Shown here in pieces: positions 34,400-46,198 of a DNA stretch of 64,000 bases. The notes beneath the pieces were generated by a model. The model ran no database searches and was not told where the DNA came from. It worked only from the letters and a program-made list of their open reading frames with translations. Position 1 is the stretch's first letter. Each line of letters begins with the position of its first letter. This DNA is from Eretmocerus hayati (lineage: Eukaryota; Arthropoda; Insecta; Hymenoptera; Aphelinidae): NCBI GenBank assembly GCA_029851415.1, contig CM056742.1, forward strand, positions 54,166,954 through 54,230,953, in the 5' to 3' direction. The translations under genes were made by a program, and so were the position numbers.

Positions 34400-35744
34400 T
34401 TGTATGTGCTCTTTGCCTTCTGGTAGGCAGTTTAGTTGCTCGACCCAGATCTGTGATCAGATTTAGACCCTATCGCTGCACAGCTTAGGCACTTCGGCTT
34501 CCCTCTGCAGGTTGCGGAGAGGTGTCCTGGTTCGCCGCACTGGAAGCAGAGTTTTGGTCTCTGCTTATCCGTCTTCTCCGTCTTGCAGTCCGAGGCCTTG
34601 TGGCCGTACTCAAGACAGTTGTAGCATCTTGGGATGCCACCCTACTTGCGGATTCTCACCCTGCCCGACCCTACCTTGAGCTCCTTGCAATCTAGCAGGG
34701 TATGTGCCAGTCTCTTTGAGATCGAGACAACCGCGGGTTGGGTGACCCGATAGCCGTTTCGGAGAGACTCGACTACGATAGTCCCTCTTTCGCTTCCTGG
34801 CAGTGCCTTAGCGAGGTCCTCGAGTACTTTATCCTTGCCTACGCCGTAGTCAACTCCGAGCACCTCAAGAGTGGAAGTGTTTAGGAGACAATGGACAACC
34901 CCTCCTTTGCCGACTACTAGTGCCAGTGCAGCCTTCACAGCTGTAGCGTCGGTACCCTTCTTCAATTCGATGAGGACTTAGCCCCCTTGGGTCCTCCGGA
35001 AGCCCGTGACTTTTGTGCCTACTTCCTCATTGGCGACATCCGTCTTTATTCTACGCAGCATGTCTGCATAGGTAAGCCCGCCCTAATTGGCCGTGACGAG
35101 GATAGCTTTCGGCTTGGTTCCTCTCGGCTCCATTTTTGCTTTCCTTCCGGCCACATCGTTCGATCTGCCGCGTTCTTTTCCCTCCTTGCTCGTTTCTTCG
35201 CCACCACATTTTCCCGAGGCTCATCCTGCTCGGGCCGATTAGGCGTTGATGTCGAGCGCGGTGTTCCGAGAACTCCCGGTGGAGGTCCGTATTACGTCCC
35301 CTTCGAACCGCTCTGTTGCCTCGGTCGCGATTCCGGTTTTCCTGCCCCCTTCCCTGAAAGTCACTATCCGACGCGGCCGTTTCTTCTGTGGTCGGAGGCT
35401 GCACATTCCTCTGCGCTATCAGGGTCTTTTCCGTTTCAAGGGGCGTTGTCTCGAAAGCAGCCCGCTTCGCTTTGTCTGCCGCAAGTAGGCCTTCGAGAGC
35501 GTGGCCGATCTTCAACCTCGTTACTGGGTTGCGTGAGCTGAATCGTTAGTGTGGGGTTGATCTGCAGGAGTTTCTCGGCCACCGCGTTTGCTGCTGCTGC
35601 AGCCTTCGGAATCATCTCCCGTTGGCTCTTGAAAGCAAGCTTGGTTTGCTTCAACACTCGCTTCTCTGCTTCCTCACCCAGACCCTTCCTCTTCCTGCTC
35701 GGGGTAAGATCTTCTCCTCCCTTGGATAAGTTAAGTCCTCCCAT
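34400..35744 (-). pseudogene. R1-like LINE ORF1 with two CCHC knuckles (broken)
   Basis: Start MGGLNLSKGGEDLTPSRKRK at 35,744, with a basic N-terminus. Later frames (35,515-35,051 and 34,965-34,642) carry the conserved central block (KVLEDLAKALPGSERGTIVV...NGYRVTQPAVVSISKRLAHTL). Two zinc knuckles follow: CYNCLEYGHKASDC and CFQCGEPGHLSATC (about 34,630-34,520). It ends at a TAA near 34,433. The protein would bind LINE RNA. Frame changes show decay. Confidence 0.85.
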
Positions 35745-36387
35745 TACCTTCTTCTGAAGCTAATTCCCATCACTTGTAGCTTGACGCGTAACTCCACCAG
35801 CGAAATCTGCCACTGGTAGCACGCTTCGCATCGTTCCCCCCTCTCTCCAAGATCCAAATGGGGCCCCACTCTACTTGGGGAAATCTTGCCGTCAATGCTG
35901 GACATCAACCTCTTTCTTCTTTTTCCAGGGCCTGGAATCGCATGCTGGCCGACCCCGGACCAGACCAGCACAGGGGGTTGTGTGACTGTGTTAAAGTGCG
36001 TCATGCTGAGTTGTACTGGGTGGGCGTGTCTGTGGGAATGAGTGTGGAAGAGTTCGTGTGTTAAAATGTGAGTGTACATGTCCGGCTATAGAGTTGTGCA
36101 AGTATGTGTGCCCGGCTGAGGCGGCCCCTGGCACCTCAATCCGAGTGGGGGTCTGATTACCGTAAACTGGCCGACCCCGGGTTCCAGTAAGGGTGCGGTA
36201 TTTTGTGGAGTGCGTGTTCTGTATTATGTTGTTGTGTCTGTGTAGTGCTTGTGCAGACGTAGGTATGATGCATGTAGGGTGTAGTGTGAGTAGATTAAAG
36301 TGTAGGACTCGGGTCCGGAGGGGCGTCGCCCCCCCCTCCCAAACTCCAAGAGCAGCCCGAAGGTCACACTTAGGGCCCCCTACGGGT

Positions 36388-36392
36388 TCTCT

Positions 36393-36437
<45 letters not shown>
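36388..36437. repeat. (CT)n microsatellite, left of LINE
   Basis: A 50-bp CT/TTTCTC run. A matching (CT)n run lies at 38,841-38,867, directly after the LINE tail, so the two runs are probably one tract split by the LINE insertion. Confidence 0.9.
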
Positions 36438-36440
<3 letters not shown>

Positions 36441-38835
36441 GGCAAGTTCTCTCTCTCAGAGGCAAAATGTATGAGCGTGCGAAACGCTCCAATTCACTAG
36501 CAGATCATGAATCCTTTCGTAAGTTGAGAAATGAGGTCTCAAACAAAATCTGCTCAGCAAAGAATGCCTACATAGCAAACAAAATAAACAGCACAACAGA
36601 TATTAGAGGAGAATGGACAGAGTTTCGCAAACTTGGCCTAACTCCTGCTCGACCCAAGTCCCCGTTCCAATATTTCTCACTTGAACTACTCAACAATCAT
36701 TATGCTAATCTTTCCCATCCAAGACACATTTCCTCATTATCGGTATCACACATACGACCACCTGATCCTTCAATTCCATTATTCAGTTTTTCCAAAGTTT
36801 CAGTTAGGCCATAGGCCATGATGGCATCTCTGTAGATATGTTGAAGATGTCAGCTTTCAGTATTGCCGAAAGTCTCACTCAACTTTTCAACTTCTCAATC
36901 GAGTCATCACATTTTCCCGAACTCTGGAAAAAGACACTTCTCATGCCCTTACTGAAAAAGACTAACCCACAATCGCCCTCAGATACTCGCCCCATAGCAA
37001 CATTATGTGAAGTTTCGAAAATATTCGAGCGCCTGTTGTTTAATCAACTCAGTTCTCATGTAGAATCTCACAACCTTCTAGATCCCATGCAATCGGGCTT
37101 TCGTAGGTCCAACAACACTACTACAGCTTTCCTAAGCTTAACTGAAGATTAGAGAAAAGTAATAGATGATAGGAAACTAACAATACTGATCCTCTTCGAC
37201 TTTTCGAAGGCCTTTGACATGGTTCCACATGAATTACTGCTAGAAAAATTAAAAATACTCTTTCGACTAGATGATAATGCTCTGCAATTGCTTAGTCCTT
37301 ATTTGAAAAATAGGAAACAAGCTGTAGTGGACGAAAACAAGTTGGCGTCCCTCTGGCTTGACACACTCGCCGGTGTTCCTCAGGGCAGTGTATTAGGACC
37401 CCTGCTTTTCATTCTATTCATCAATGACCTGCATTGGTGCCTTCAGTTTAGTAAACACATTATATATGCGGATGATACACAGATACACCTTCACTGCTTC
37501 CCTAGTGAACTCTCAAACGGCATTTCATTCGCTAGCATAGATGCTAACTCTGTCAGTCAGTATGCTATCTCTAACGGACTTAAACTCAATCGAGACAAAA
37601 CAAAGGCAATGATACTAGGCAGTAATAAATACATTTCACTCATAGACTTCTCTACTATCCCAAGAATCCAGATTGACGGAGTCGCAATACCCTATGTCAA
37701 TGAAGCGCAAAACTTAGGACTCATTCTTTCTAATACTCTCAACTGGGGCTCACACTTGGACATGCTCACTTCAAAAATCCACAGATCACTCCACTCACTT
37801 GAATTCCATCGCCACTCACTGTCATTTAGCGTACGCAAATCCCTTGTGGAGTCCCTCATCTTCCCAACCCTAGATTATGCCTGTGTACTCTACCACGACA
37901 TTGACCCCACAAGAGACACAAGGTTTCAGAGGACACTGAATGCCTGCGTCCGCTTTGTCTTCAAGAATATTCTAACTCGCGGTCATGTTACACCATATAG
38001 ACTGTCACTAAGATGGCTCACGGTGAAACGCAGAAGAGAGTATTTCATTGGGGCATTGGCCTACAAAATCATCGCTAATCGCTCACCTCTCAATTTAGCC
38101 AAGAACTTCACCCTACTTGCTGACAACCCCAATGTAAGAAGGTCTGCTAGAAATGTACCAGGACACCTTCTGGTGCCAATCCCCCGCACATCTTGCTACC
38201 AAAATTCCTTCATACACCATGCATCAGCTCTCCTAAACTCGATTCCCTCGTTTTCATATAACCCTGATGCAATTGATTCTTTTAAGGTTGACTTATTCAA
38301 CATCCTCCTGAAACGAGATGAGAAAGACTGGCATGATCGAATGACGCGTGAGAACATAACTATCTGATACGTTTAAGTTTCCTCACTTTCCAATTCATTT
38401 TATTTCCATTTCATTTTCATTTTCAATTTTATTTCACGGATGTTTCTTTGTTTTGGATAAATTGAACTCTCAACCTCATCAGATCATCGTATTATCATTT
38501 GATCTAAGCTGTGCTCCTAGTACATCCATATAAATCTAGATCTAAGCGAATCTCTCCAACAAAACGTGTCTGTGAGTTGAATGAACATAATTCTTTTGAA
38601 GTTTTGAAATGCCTTAATATCTCTTCTTTTTCAACGTTTCAATATTGTTATAGAATTAATAGTTGCGCAATAATTGATACTTCTCCTTTTGATATATTAA
38701 TCATGTTATCTTCATGTCATACCACATTTAAATTATATATACTATTATGTACATTAAATTTCTACCTGTACCACATAGGGTAATACCCCAAGGTACCATT
38801 AATAAACTAAACTAATCTAATCTAATCTAATCTAA

Positions 38836-38837
<2 letters not shown>
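36438..38837 (+). mobile_element. CR1-like LINE, 5'-truncated, with (AATCT)n tail
   Basis: It contains the linker, RT and C-terminus of ORF2, then about 440 bp of 3' untranslated sequence ending in about five AATCT repeats (38,812-38,837). It is bracketed by CT repeats on both sides, so the target duplication is hidden in the microsatellite. Confidence 0.85.
36467..38367 (+). pseudogene. CR1-like LINE ORF2 (RT), nearly intact 3' half
   Basis: Frames 36,467-36,814 and 36,838-37,152 hold the linker and RT fingers (SDTRPIATLCEVSKIFERLL, LDPMQSGFRRSNNTTTAFL). A stop TAG lies near 37,150. The frame 37,219-38,367 (382 residues) holds the palm: PQGSVLGPLLFILFINDL, IIYADDTQIHLH (catalytic Y-A-D-D), then NGLKLNRDKTKAMILG and a long C-terminal domain ending RMTRENITI. 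It belongs to the same broad group as the LINE at 18-21 kb but to a different family. No endonuclease remains. Confidence 0.9.

Positions 38838-38840
<3 letters not shown>

Positions 38841-38867
<27 letters not shown>
38841..38867. repeat. (CT)n microsatellite, right of LINE
   Basis: A 27-bp CT run next to the AATCT tail; the partner of 36,388-36,437. Confidence 0.9.
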
Positions 38868-39626
38868 GTGTCGCGCTAGTTTTTATTCATGTCGCCCTCG
38901 AATATTTTTGTTCGCAATATATTCTGAAGTTTCTCATCCCACAGGACAAATGTTTGTGATGATTGAGGATGCTTATGATCTAGGAAAGTTGGTCAGTAAG
39001 GTTGAATTGATGAATATAGATTTAATTTATGGATCGAATCTCATGGGCATGAGTCTGTTAGTTCCTCAAAATGAGATACAAGTAAACTGAACAATTGCAG
39101 GTGGAACCTTGTCCATTTTCAGAGCTCTTCGGGGGGATCATGTACAGAGAACAACAACAATAGATGTATGACACTCCTGTATGGATGATTCTCATCAATT
39201 GACTCCCCGCTTGAATGTTCAACAGACAATTTTTACTGCCTCGGATCCAGTGAATAATTATCGTGGTCCACAAAACTCCTGATACTGCTCAGTATTTTAA
39301 TTCAGAACGTCAATTTGTTCATCATTCCAGACTGTATGACAGTATATTGATCAGAAACAGATAATGAATTTATGAAACTCGAGAAGTCCAAATATAGTGA
39401 CCCATTCCAGAAGAAAGAATTTAAAAGAGGAAATACTCTGTCCATCTCACTTTTCGGGGATTTATCCCAATTGCAGCCCATCAATGATATTAGTGTCCAC
39501 GAGCAATTCAGCATAGAACGTAGCGTGAAATGCATGAAATCGCTAGATCGTGAACATTTGCAGTATCATACCACCACGTGCTCTTCTTGATGGTGCGTAG
39601 GTGACACAATATTTATGTTGGATATA
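38868..39626. other. No secure gene
   Basis: Short frames only. One plus-strand frame (about 39,372-39,590) contains SISLFGDLSQLQPI, which looks like the Walker B region of PIF1/Helitron helicases, but nothing else supports that. Confidence 0.35.
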
Positions 39627-39838
39627 TCAATCAGTTGGTATAATGTCCCGCTTCATCTGAATTATGAGCCACTCCAAGCCTGTCTGAAGTCCTTCGCCAC
39701 TGCATGCATTGGTCGCTCGTATGTACCATGGTTTATTTTGAATTTTACTCAAATCTAAATCTGTTACGATACTCGAAGTAGTCAGAGAATTTTGCAGATC
39801 CATTTTATTGGCCAAGAAGAGGATCGGAATCTTTCGAC
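39627..39838 (-). CDS. Arl6: ADP-ribosylation factor-like 6 (ARL6/BBS3-like), last exon
   Basis: The exon encodes the C-terminal G-domain segment. KIPILFLANKMDLQNSL holds the G4 box N-K-x-D, and ACSGEGLQTGLEWL aligns with the ARL6 end (SDAIKGEGLQEGVDWL in vertebrates, recalled). On the minus strand it is preceded by a pyrimidine-rich tract and AG (TGCCTATTTTCAG), and the first complete codon follows two exon bases, so the intron is phase 1. Stop TGA at 39,629-39,627 after IIPTD. ARL6 is a small GTPase that recruits the BBSome to membranes at the cilium base. Upstream exons, expected at higher coordinates, were not found in this window; the neighbouring foldback element would lie in the intron. 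Confidence 0.85.
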
Positions 39839-39928
39839 CTGAAAATAGGCATAAAGTCATATAGATGTTGAATAACCATTCACTTGAAGGATATGGAGTT
39901 ACATGCTCGCTCTCCCCGCGGACTAATC

Positions 39929-40652
39929 TTTTCGACGCCTCTTACGAAGATTAACACATCCGCTAACGCCCACGAAGACTAACACGGGGGCCGAAAAATT
40001 AGCGTTTGCTTTGTTACGGCCCCGGATATTAACACTTCCAGTGTACGCCACGAAGATCAACACTTACTCCTCAAACTGCACGAAGATCGACACATTCGCG
40101 CATTTTTCTCTTGAAGGGTCAAAGATTATAAGTATTCCGTCTTGAAGCCACGAAAAGTAACACATTCTCCTTAGCGGCACGAAAATTAACACATTCGTAG
40201 ACTTCATTCTTGAACGGATGGAGATTATAAGTGCTTCGTTTTAAACGAAATACTTACAGTCTCCGTCCCTCCATGAATGAAGTCTACGGATGCGTTAATT
40301 TTCGTGCCGCTAAAGAGAATGTGTTTTTTTGTGGTTCTAAGACGAAATACTATGTCTCCGTCCCTTTAAACGAGAAGGTGTGCAAGTGTGTTATAGTCTT
40401 CATACCATTCAGGAGTAAGTGCTAGTTTCATCGGCCGTTGAGCAGTAAGTGTTAGTCTTCGTGTCACTAAGGAGTAAAAGTTAGTCTTCGTGGACTTAAC
40501 GAGAATGCATTAATCGTGCCCCTAAAGAGTGAGTGTTAGTTTTCGTGGACCCAAGGAGAATCCGTTAATCTTCGTGTTCACAACGAATAAACCGTAATCT
40601 TCCTCAGACACAAAAAAAGAGGTGTTAATCTTCGTAAGAGGCGTCGATTTGA
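39929..40652. mobile_element. Foldback element built from iterated CGAAGATTAACAC motifs
   Basis: The terminal sequences TCGACGCCTCTTACGAAG (left) and the complementary CTTCGTAAGAGGCGTCGA (right) are inverted. Inside, the left arm repeats ACGAAGATTAACAC-like units about every 25-35 bp (about 39,945, 39,970, 40,022, 40,050, 40,080, 40,149 and 40,179). The right arm repeats the complement GTGTTAATCTTCGT (about 40,293, 40,388, 40,455, 40,483, 40,528, 40,565 and 40,623). The arms meet near 40,240. No ORF of note. It resembles foldback or Chapaev/CACTA-style elements with subterminal transposase sites. Confidence 0.75.
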
Positions 40653-41825
40653 TCAAAGTCTTCGTGCGAATATTCAACTGACCAAGAATTTATTTCATCG
40701 ATAAGCATTTCTATCAGATGGAGTTATCGTTCATTAGAGTGGGGATGTCAGTCATGGTATGGATATGATTCAACTCTCCAAATCATTTGATCTCGATGTG
40801 TATGCAAGCTCAAAGCATTTGGAAGTTCAATCATACAGCACATTCACGGTCCGGGGATGGGAAATTGATATCCAAATTCCTACAAGATGGGAAGATCCTT
40901 TAATCCCCGAAGGTGCATCGAATCAAATGGAGGATAGCAGCTCCTTCATGCCTCTACTAGGAGAGCCGATAGTGGGTCGTACACACGGAAGCATATTGGA
41001 TTACGGATGTGTACAAAGATTTCAGCGGGCTGTTTTATGATGTACATAAGATAATTACGCAATTCGGGAGTTTGTCCATCAGGAAAATTCTTTACGTTAC
41101 AAGAATGAACACTCGCGTCCTTACATTGCTCCATCGAGGGCGTTTTGGAGATCTACCGACGATGGAGTTGAGTCGTTCTGCATTCCTTTGATGACCAGTG
41201 AAGATTCAGTGCAATGATTCCGATCCTTCTCGATCAATGTTGGCGGCGAGAGTGGAAAAACCTACCTAACAGCTATGTTCAGGTTTACTTTGCTCTCCGA
41301 CTGCATCCAACAGTCAACTTCGCGTCGCTCGGCTCGGAGGTCAAATGAGTCAGATTGCAGCCAACTGTTGCTTTCGCAATGATTAGTCTATATTTGATTG
41401 ATTTCAGTAATCGATGGAAGCCGAACTGTGTTCATCCATTGATCGCAACGATCAATTTATGTGCTTACGTACACGTCCGCCAAATGCAGGTTATTCATAC
41501 GTGCGATTGGGAAATTAGTAAATCTCTGCTGTACCTCCGCGTGTAATATTGGAATTACTATGCAGATGGCTGAATTTATCGTTCTTTCGAGCCACATATA
41601 TGATCGCCGCGCAGACGTCTTTCGTGACTCTTCTTTCATATGAGCGGCTGCATCACGGAAGAATTTTTAATTTTTCATTCTGGATTTCTTAATTTATTAT
41701 TGGAAAATTCGCCGAAGGAACGATAAATTTATTCGTTGAATGTAATCCAGCAAATTGAGCGATAGAGTCAATATATGTATCTAATTGATATGATTCTCAT
41801 AATATTATGTTGAGTTGTTGTTATT
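40653..41825. other. No recognised gene
   Basis: The frame 40,759-41,040 (93 codons) and others lack known motifs. It may be intronic to the ARL6-like gene. Confidence 0.4.
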
Positions 41826-41945
41826 ATTCATTTACAGCGCGATAATTGTTGCTTGCCATGCAACTCAATAATTTTAATGTTCAGCGCTACGACCGATACC
41901 CATCAAAAGCTTGTGCAATATTTTTACATGAATTTTACCCTTGAC
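41826..41945 (+). repeat. Dispersed repeat, copy A
   Basis: Diverged reverse complement of 59,275-59,395. Shared stretches include GCAACTCAATAATT, GTTCAGCGCTAC and CCCATCAAAAGCTTGTGCAA. Probably a remnant of an unnamed element. Confidence 0.75.
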
Positions 41946-43072
41946 CAAGTAAAACGCCAATTAAAACGGCCATTGGGAATATTTTTCTTGCAAAAAGGAA
42001 TCAACAAAGAATAGAAATTGAAAAATTGTGAGCCCCACCGGTAGAGCCATAGGATTGCAAAATTCGATATTCACGAATTATATGCTCATATTACAAAAAA
42101 AAGCAGTGTCCTTGACTGGCCCCTATAGTCTTTTGTCAAGCTCGTTTATTATTCCGTCGAAATCTATCAGTTCAACTCCAAGTATTCAAAAAGGGGTAAG
42201 GAACGCTTGAAAATTAATAAAGGTACGTCTTATTTGAAGGTTGATCAGTCTAGTACTCACTTTCACTTATACTGTCCTCTGCATTCGATGATGAGGAACT
42301 CGAAACTAAAAGTCGAGATGGAAAACACTTGATAATGGATTCATGAGAGTAATTTTGAAGCAGTTTAGAAGAATCGCCAATAGATTATACAGTCAAAAAA
42401 ATGAAGTATAGTCGCATTCTAAGTGAGTATAGTCGAATTCTGCAATTCCGAAAAAAGTAATTTTAACACGCTCACCGCAATAAGCCCCACCACTGGGGCC
42501 CACAGTTCTCAAATTTTCAATCTTTGTTGATTCATATTTGCAGAAAAAACATTCTCAATGGCCAGTTTCTTTGTTGTTTTAGTTGTCAAGGGTGTAAATG
42601 ATGAAGCGGGTCAGAGTTTTTCCCTGTACACTAGCGTTAAACGGTGAATAAGGGATGGAAAGAAGATCAACCAGAAGTTACGAAAAACTGCCTTCGCAGT
42701 GAACGGGTTGAGTTCAGACAAAGACAGAGAAAATGAGTTGAAGTTGGTGGAGATTGATCCGACCGATTTCCTTTCAATGGATAGCAAAAAAGATGTCGAA
42801 TTTCCGGAAAGCCACTTATTCGTTCTAAGACATGCGCAAGTCATTCAGGGTCGGTGCAGAAGGTTTATTCTTTCATATTATCGCGTGGAAAACATAATAA
42901 AAACTCGCCGTGAGGTCTGCGGTTGCGTACATCCTAGAACTTGAGTGAAGGCGACTTAGGGAATGGATGCAAATTAGGTACAGGAATTATATGACGTGAC
43001 TGGATAATTCATTCCTCTGTTCTGATCAACTCGGGATAAACGCTTTTTTAGTAGGGGTTTATATACTGAGGT
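41946..43072. other. No secure gene; one possible decayed exon
   Basis: The plus-strand frame at about 42,650-42,944 encodes a plausible charged protein segment (VEIDPTDFLSMDSKKDVEFP), but it has no known motif, start or splice support. Confidence 0.3.
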
Positions 43073-43898
43073 AAGTGTACCCAACTTGCCTCTGTACCCA
43101 ACTTGCCCCCATATGCCGATCTCAGCAATGGGCGCTCGTTGACCTTCCCGCAATTTTTTTTACGTTTGTTATGTTAAAATATAGAAAAATACGTAGTTTT
43201 CAACGACCCCGGATCATTTCTGCGTTCTGCAGAAAATATAAAGTGAGTTTTCCATTTTTCGTGTTTGCACGGCTAAGAAATCACCGAGGAAATCACGTTC
43301 ACTAAAACCGGTGCCAATTCATTTTTATTCGACCAATCTTGACGTACCTTAACGCATTCGATTTCTTGTCTCAAGATCTTCAAAATCCGCTTTTCAGGGT
43401 TGCAGAACTCTGATTTGGAGCGATTTTATGTACAAAATACGAAGATGGTTTGAGAATCAAGAAGGCCGACATCGGAGTGTACCCAACATGCCCCCATATG
43501 GTTATCTCAGGAAGGCGTGCAGTATGACTTTTTTTACCACTCAGAACGTGTTTATCACGTCAAAATAGGTCGGAAACGATGTCTTGGGCCAGCTCAAAGC
43601 TACAAATGTCGCTGCACGGTGATCAAAACGGATCAAAGCGATTTTATTCACTTCATCGCCGATTTTCATTGTTTTAAATGATGGGGGCAAGTTGGGTACA
43701 CACTCTTGTAAACTCTCAGAAATCACCTTTTGGGAGAATTCAAACAGTTCGGCTTCACTTCATCTAAATCAGACGTATCTTAGCTCATTTTGAAGGTCTT
43801 GAGACAAGCTTCGAAATGAGTTAAAGTACGTTGGAAAATATTGAGATTAGCCAGAATTATTGAGAAAATGGCTTAATGGGGGCAAGTTGGGTACACTG
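43073..43898. mobile_element. Palindromic DNA element with GTGTACCCAACTTGCC ends
   Basis: GTGTACCCAACTTGCC at 43,075 and its complement GGCAAGTTGGGTACAC ending at 43,898 form the termini. The motif recurs at 43,095, at 43,478 (direct, with the extended match GCCCCCATATG) and at 43,683 (inverted). A further inverted pair GTCTCAAGA(T/C)CTTCAAAAT lies at about 43,369 and 43,788. The CAGTG-type right end resembles pogo-like elements. The left end is eroded and the target site uncertain. Confidence 0.7.
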
Positions 43899-44197
43899 AC
43901 CTTATTCAATTATATCTTTTCGAAGTTAACACAAATATATTATATATCCTTGTTATTTTTCAAAAAAGCCCCTTTTCCCCGAGTTTTGAAGCGATTTATT
44001 GTGTAAATTGGGGATTTCAGGCTGAAAAAATGGTACCAGTACTGCAATTCAACGAATGACTCTGCAAAATCCCTGCAAAGCACTTTTTGCGATTTTGAAC
44101 CAAGTGCCTTGTGGATTGAGTGATGTGTTGAGCAGATTGCGAGATCAAGTCGGGAAATGGAAAAGCGTTCTCCTCTGAAGATGAAGAATAGGAATGA

Positions 44198-44572
44198 TCA
44201 ATCTCCGTGGAATCGATAAAGACGACTATTCTTTTGCATAAAAAAACGCCTATATGAATCTAAATACAAATCATGTGTAGGGTCCTCATCCCAACGATTC
44301 TCCAAGCCATCAGGCTTGAGGATTTGAGTGCACCTCGCTTCGAATTTTCCAGTACAGGACCTACTTTGCACACAAGGCATTTCTTTCCATGAAAAATCAT
44401 CACTCAGATCGAAATTAGGAAAAATATACGGAATGAGGTATCCGGATACTTTTTGTTTTACTACTGCAAAATATACCAGCAGATTTCGAAGCGATTCTTG
44501 TGAAATTATGATTCCCAAAGACTTAAGCAATTTCCTGTATCTTTGGGGGTCATTGTCCGTGTCCGTTAGCAT
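44198..44572 (-). CDS. Unidentified ORF
   Basis: A 124-codon frame (open about 16 codons further upstream) with balanced composition (YRKLLKSLGIIISQESLRNL). There is no recognisable domain, splice support or homologous copy in the window. Could be a decayed exon or chance. Confidence 0.25.
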   Translation of the reverse strand: MLTDTDNDPQRYRKLLKSLGIIISQESLRNLLVYFAVVKQKVSGYLIPYIFPNFDLSDDFSWKEMPCVQSRSCTGKFEARCTQILKPDGLENRWDEDPTHDLYLDSYRRFFMQKNSRLYRFHGD

Positions 44573-45417
44573 GTGTGCCTGAGCGTTGTTATTCTCTTCG
44601 TCAACGGTTCCTACGCAGCTCTTTGATCAATTTTCTTGAAATTCATATGTATGGTAAATGTCTACTTAGAGATGTGCTAAAACAATTTACAGCTGGCTTA
44701 ATCGAAGAATTTCCGATTTCTGAGTCTCAACAATTTAAAAAGCCAAAATTTCCGCGGGATCAATCATGATATCCACAAATATTTCTTTCCGCAGCTCTCT
44801 AATCCAGTTTTGGGTCACCCGAACAACCATTATTCGCGATTTCGCATCAACATTCTACCTTTTGACTCAGAAATCTTCCACTTTCCAAAGCAAGTTTACG
44901 TAGAATTCCTTTTCTATTCATTTTAATCATATTTCCAATCAACCAATGGATCAATCATGGCCAAATGAACATTTTATTACATTACTCTTTGTTCTTTCAT
45001 CAAGTTTCTCTATGAGATATTCAGGGTTTTCGACGAAACGAAACATAACGCAATTTTCAATTTTGTTTCGTTTATTCTAGCAAAAACAAAACGAAACGAA
45101 ATTATTTTCAATTATGATGGAGAAAAATTCTTCTGCCTCATGTCATTCGGAAACTTCTCAACGTTTCCGACGATTATATGGCATTTTGAATAGTTCCTCA
45201 ACGTTCTCCTGTGTTGAGTGTTGTTTATTTCGCCCATTAGTTTGTCACCCTCACGGAGAGAAAATCATCATCAATTACTCCTTGTCTCATATTTCTGTTA
45301 TATTTCTTCTAATTGAATCTATCTTCCCCTCAAAAATCCTAAATATTCATCGACATACTACAGTTTTTCTTAGTAAAATTATTATTTCATTGTTGCTCAA
45401 AAATTTTCTTTAGAACT
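44573..45417. other. AT-rich stretch with AAACGAAAC-type repeats
   Basis: No gene. At 45,028-45,107 short repeats of CGAAACGAAAC and its complement occur, similar to those at 58,000-58,445. Confidence 0.5.
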
Positions 45418-45994
45418 GGATGGTTGAGGATTCATGGTATGAGATGTAATAACATTGAAAGGAGAAATAGGATTTTTCCTACTATAAATTAGTGGAGGTG
45501 ACGAAATAATCGATGGAATGAGCTCAAAATAGACTGGGCTCACCGCTCACTAATTCTTCATAGTCCCTCAAAATTTCAAGACGATCGGTGGAAACGCCTG
45601 AGAGTTTTCGAATGCCATAGGAGAGGTAACTAGAAGAATCGATATTTGGAAATTAGGGGGGTTAATTGAAATTCGGTATCAACCAATCGTTTGAAAAGTG
45701 ATGATGAATGATAGAGGTACATTTGCTAGATCTATATTTGAGAAAATTTTTGATAATATCGTGTTTCGAGAGTAATATGAAAAATGAGATGTTAATTATA
45801 GGATGAGTGGGATGAGCATTGGAGTGAGTATGGAGCTCGAAATGCACGAGGATGTTCGATGAAGTGAGAAGAAGTGGTTGAAATTTCGAGGTTATTGAGT
45901 GGATGGTTGAGGATTTATGGTAAGAAATGTAATGAAATTGAAAGGACGAATAGGATTTTTCCTCATAAAAAGTATAGAAGGTGACAAACTAATC
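45418..45994. repeat. Tandem duplication, unit 1 and start of unit 2
   Basis: The sequence from about 45,418 (GGATGGTTGAGGATTCATGG) recurs from about 45,900 (GGATGGTTGAGGATTTATGG), giving a period of about 480 bp. Unit 2 is cut at 45,994 by the Gypsy element and resumes at 51,979, where AATCGATGGAATGAGCTCAA matches unit 1 at about 45,507. Confidence 0.88.
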
Positions 45995-46198
45995 TGTAAT
46001 GTTTGGGCGATGTACCAATAATTGGAGTTACTCATTACTATAACTAGATTGGTTTATTATAAGTTGAGGATCAATTATTGGTTCACATATTACTCGTGAG
46101 CTTACACTGCTCGCGCCTTCGCGTGTGTCAGCTCGCTACCCGATTAACTCTATACGCTCATGCGTGGTGGCAGCACCTACTGGTGCACATACATTACA
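45995..46198 (-). repeat. 3' LTR of the third Gypsy element
   Basis: A 204-bp repeat of 51,774-51,978 with ends TGTAATGTTTGGG...CATACATTACA on the plus strand. The adjoining minus-strand purine run AAAAAAGGGACA is the likely polypurine tract. Confidence 0.95.

Larger units (their letters stand above)
30785..36300 (-). mobile_element. R1-clade LINE, both ORFs, interrupted by a pogo-like element
   Basis: Reading right to left: 5' untranslated region, ORF1 with two CCHC knuckles, ORF2 with APE endonuclease and RT. The order, the knuckle sequences and the RT match the R1/TRAS-type clade. R1 proper inserts in 28S rDNA, but no rRNA sequence is seen at either edge, so this is a dispersed relative. 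The 756-bp insertion at 33,443-34,198 splits the endonuclease. The ends are approximate; the 3' end abuts the T1 arm. Confidence 0.85.

Noticed and set aside
30785..36300. rDNA-inserted true R1 element
   Set aside because: No 28S rRNA sequence at either end, so it is treated as a dispersed R1-clade relative.
39302..39590. Possible PIF1/Helitron helicase piece (LFGDLSQLQPI)
   Set aside because: A single short motif without flanking helicase motifs, Rep domain or Helitron ends.
39929..40652. CRISPR-like spaced repeats
   Set aside because: Repeats are degenerate, change orientation at the centre and lie in a eukaryotic intron-like setting.
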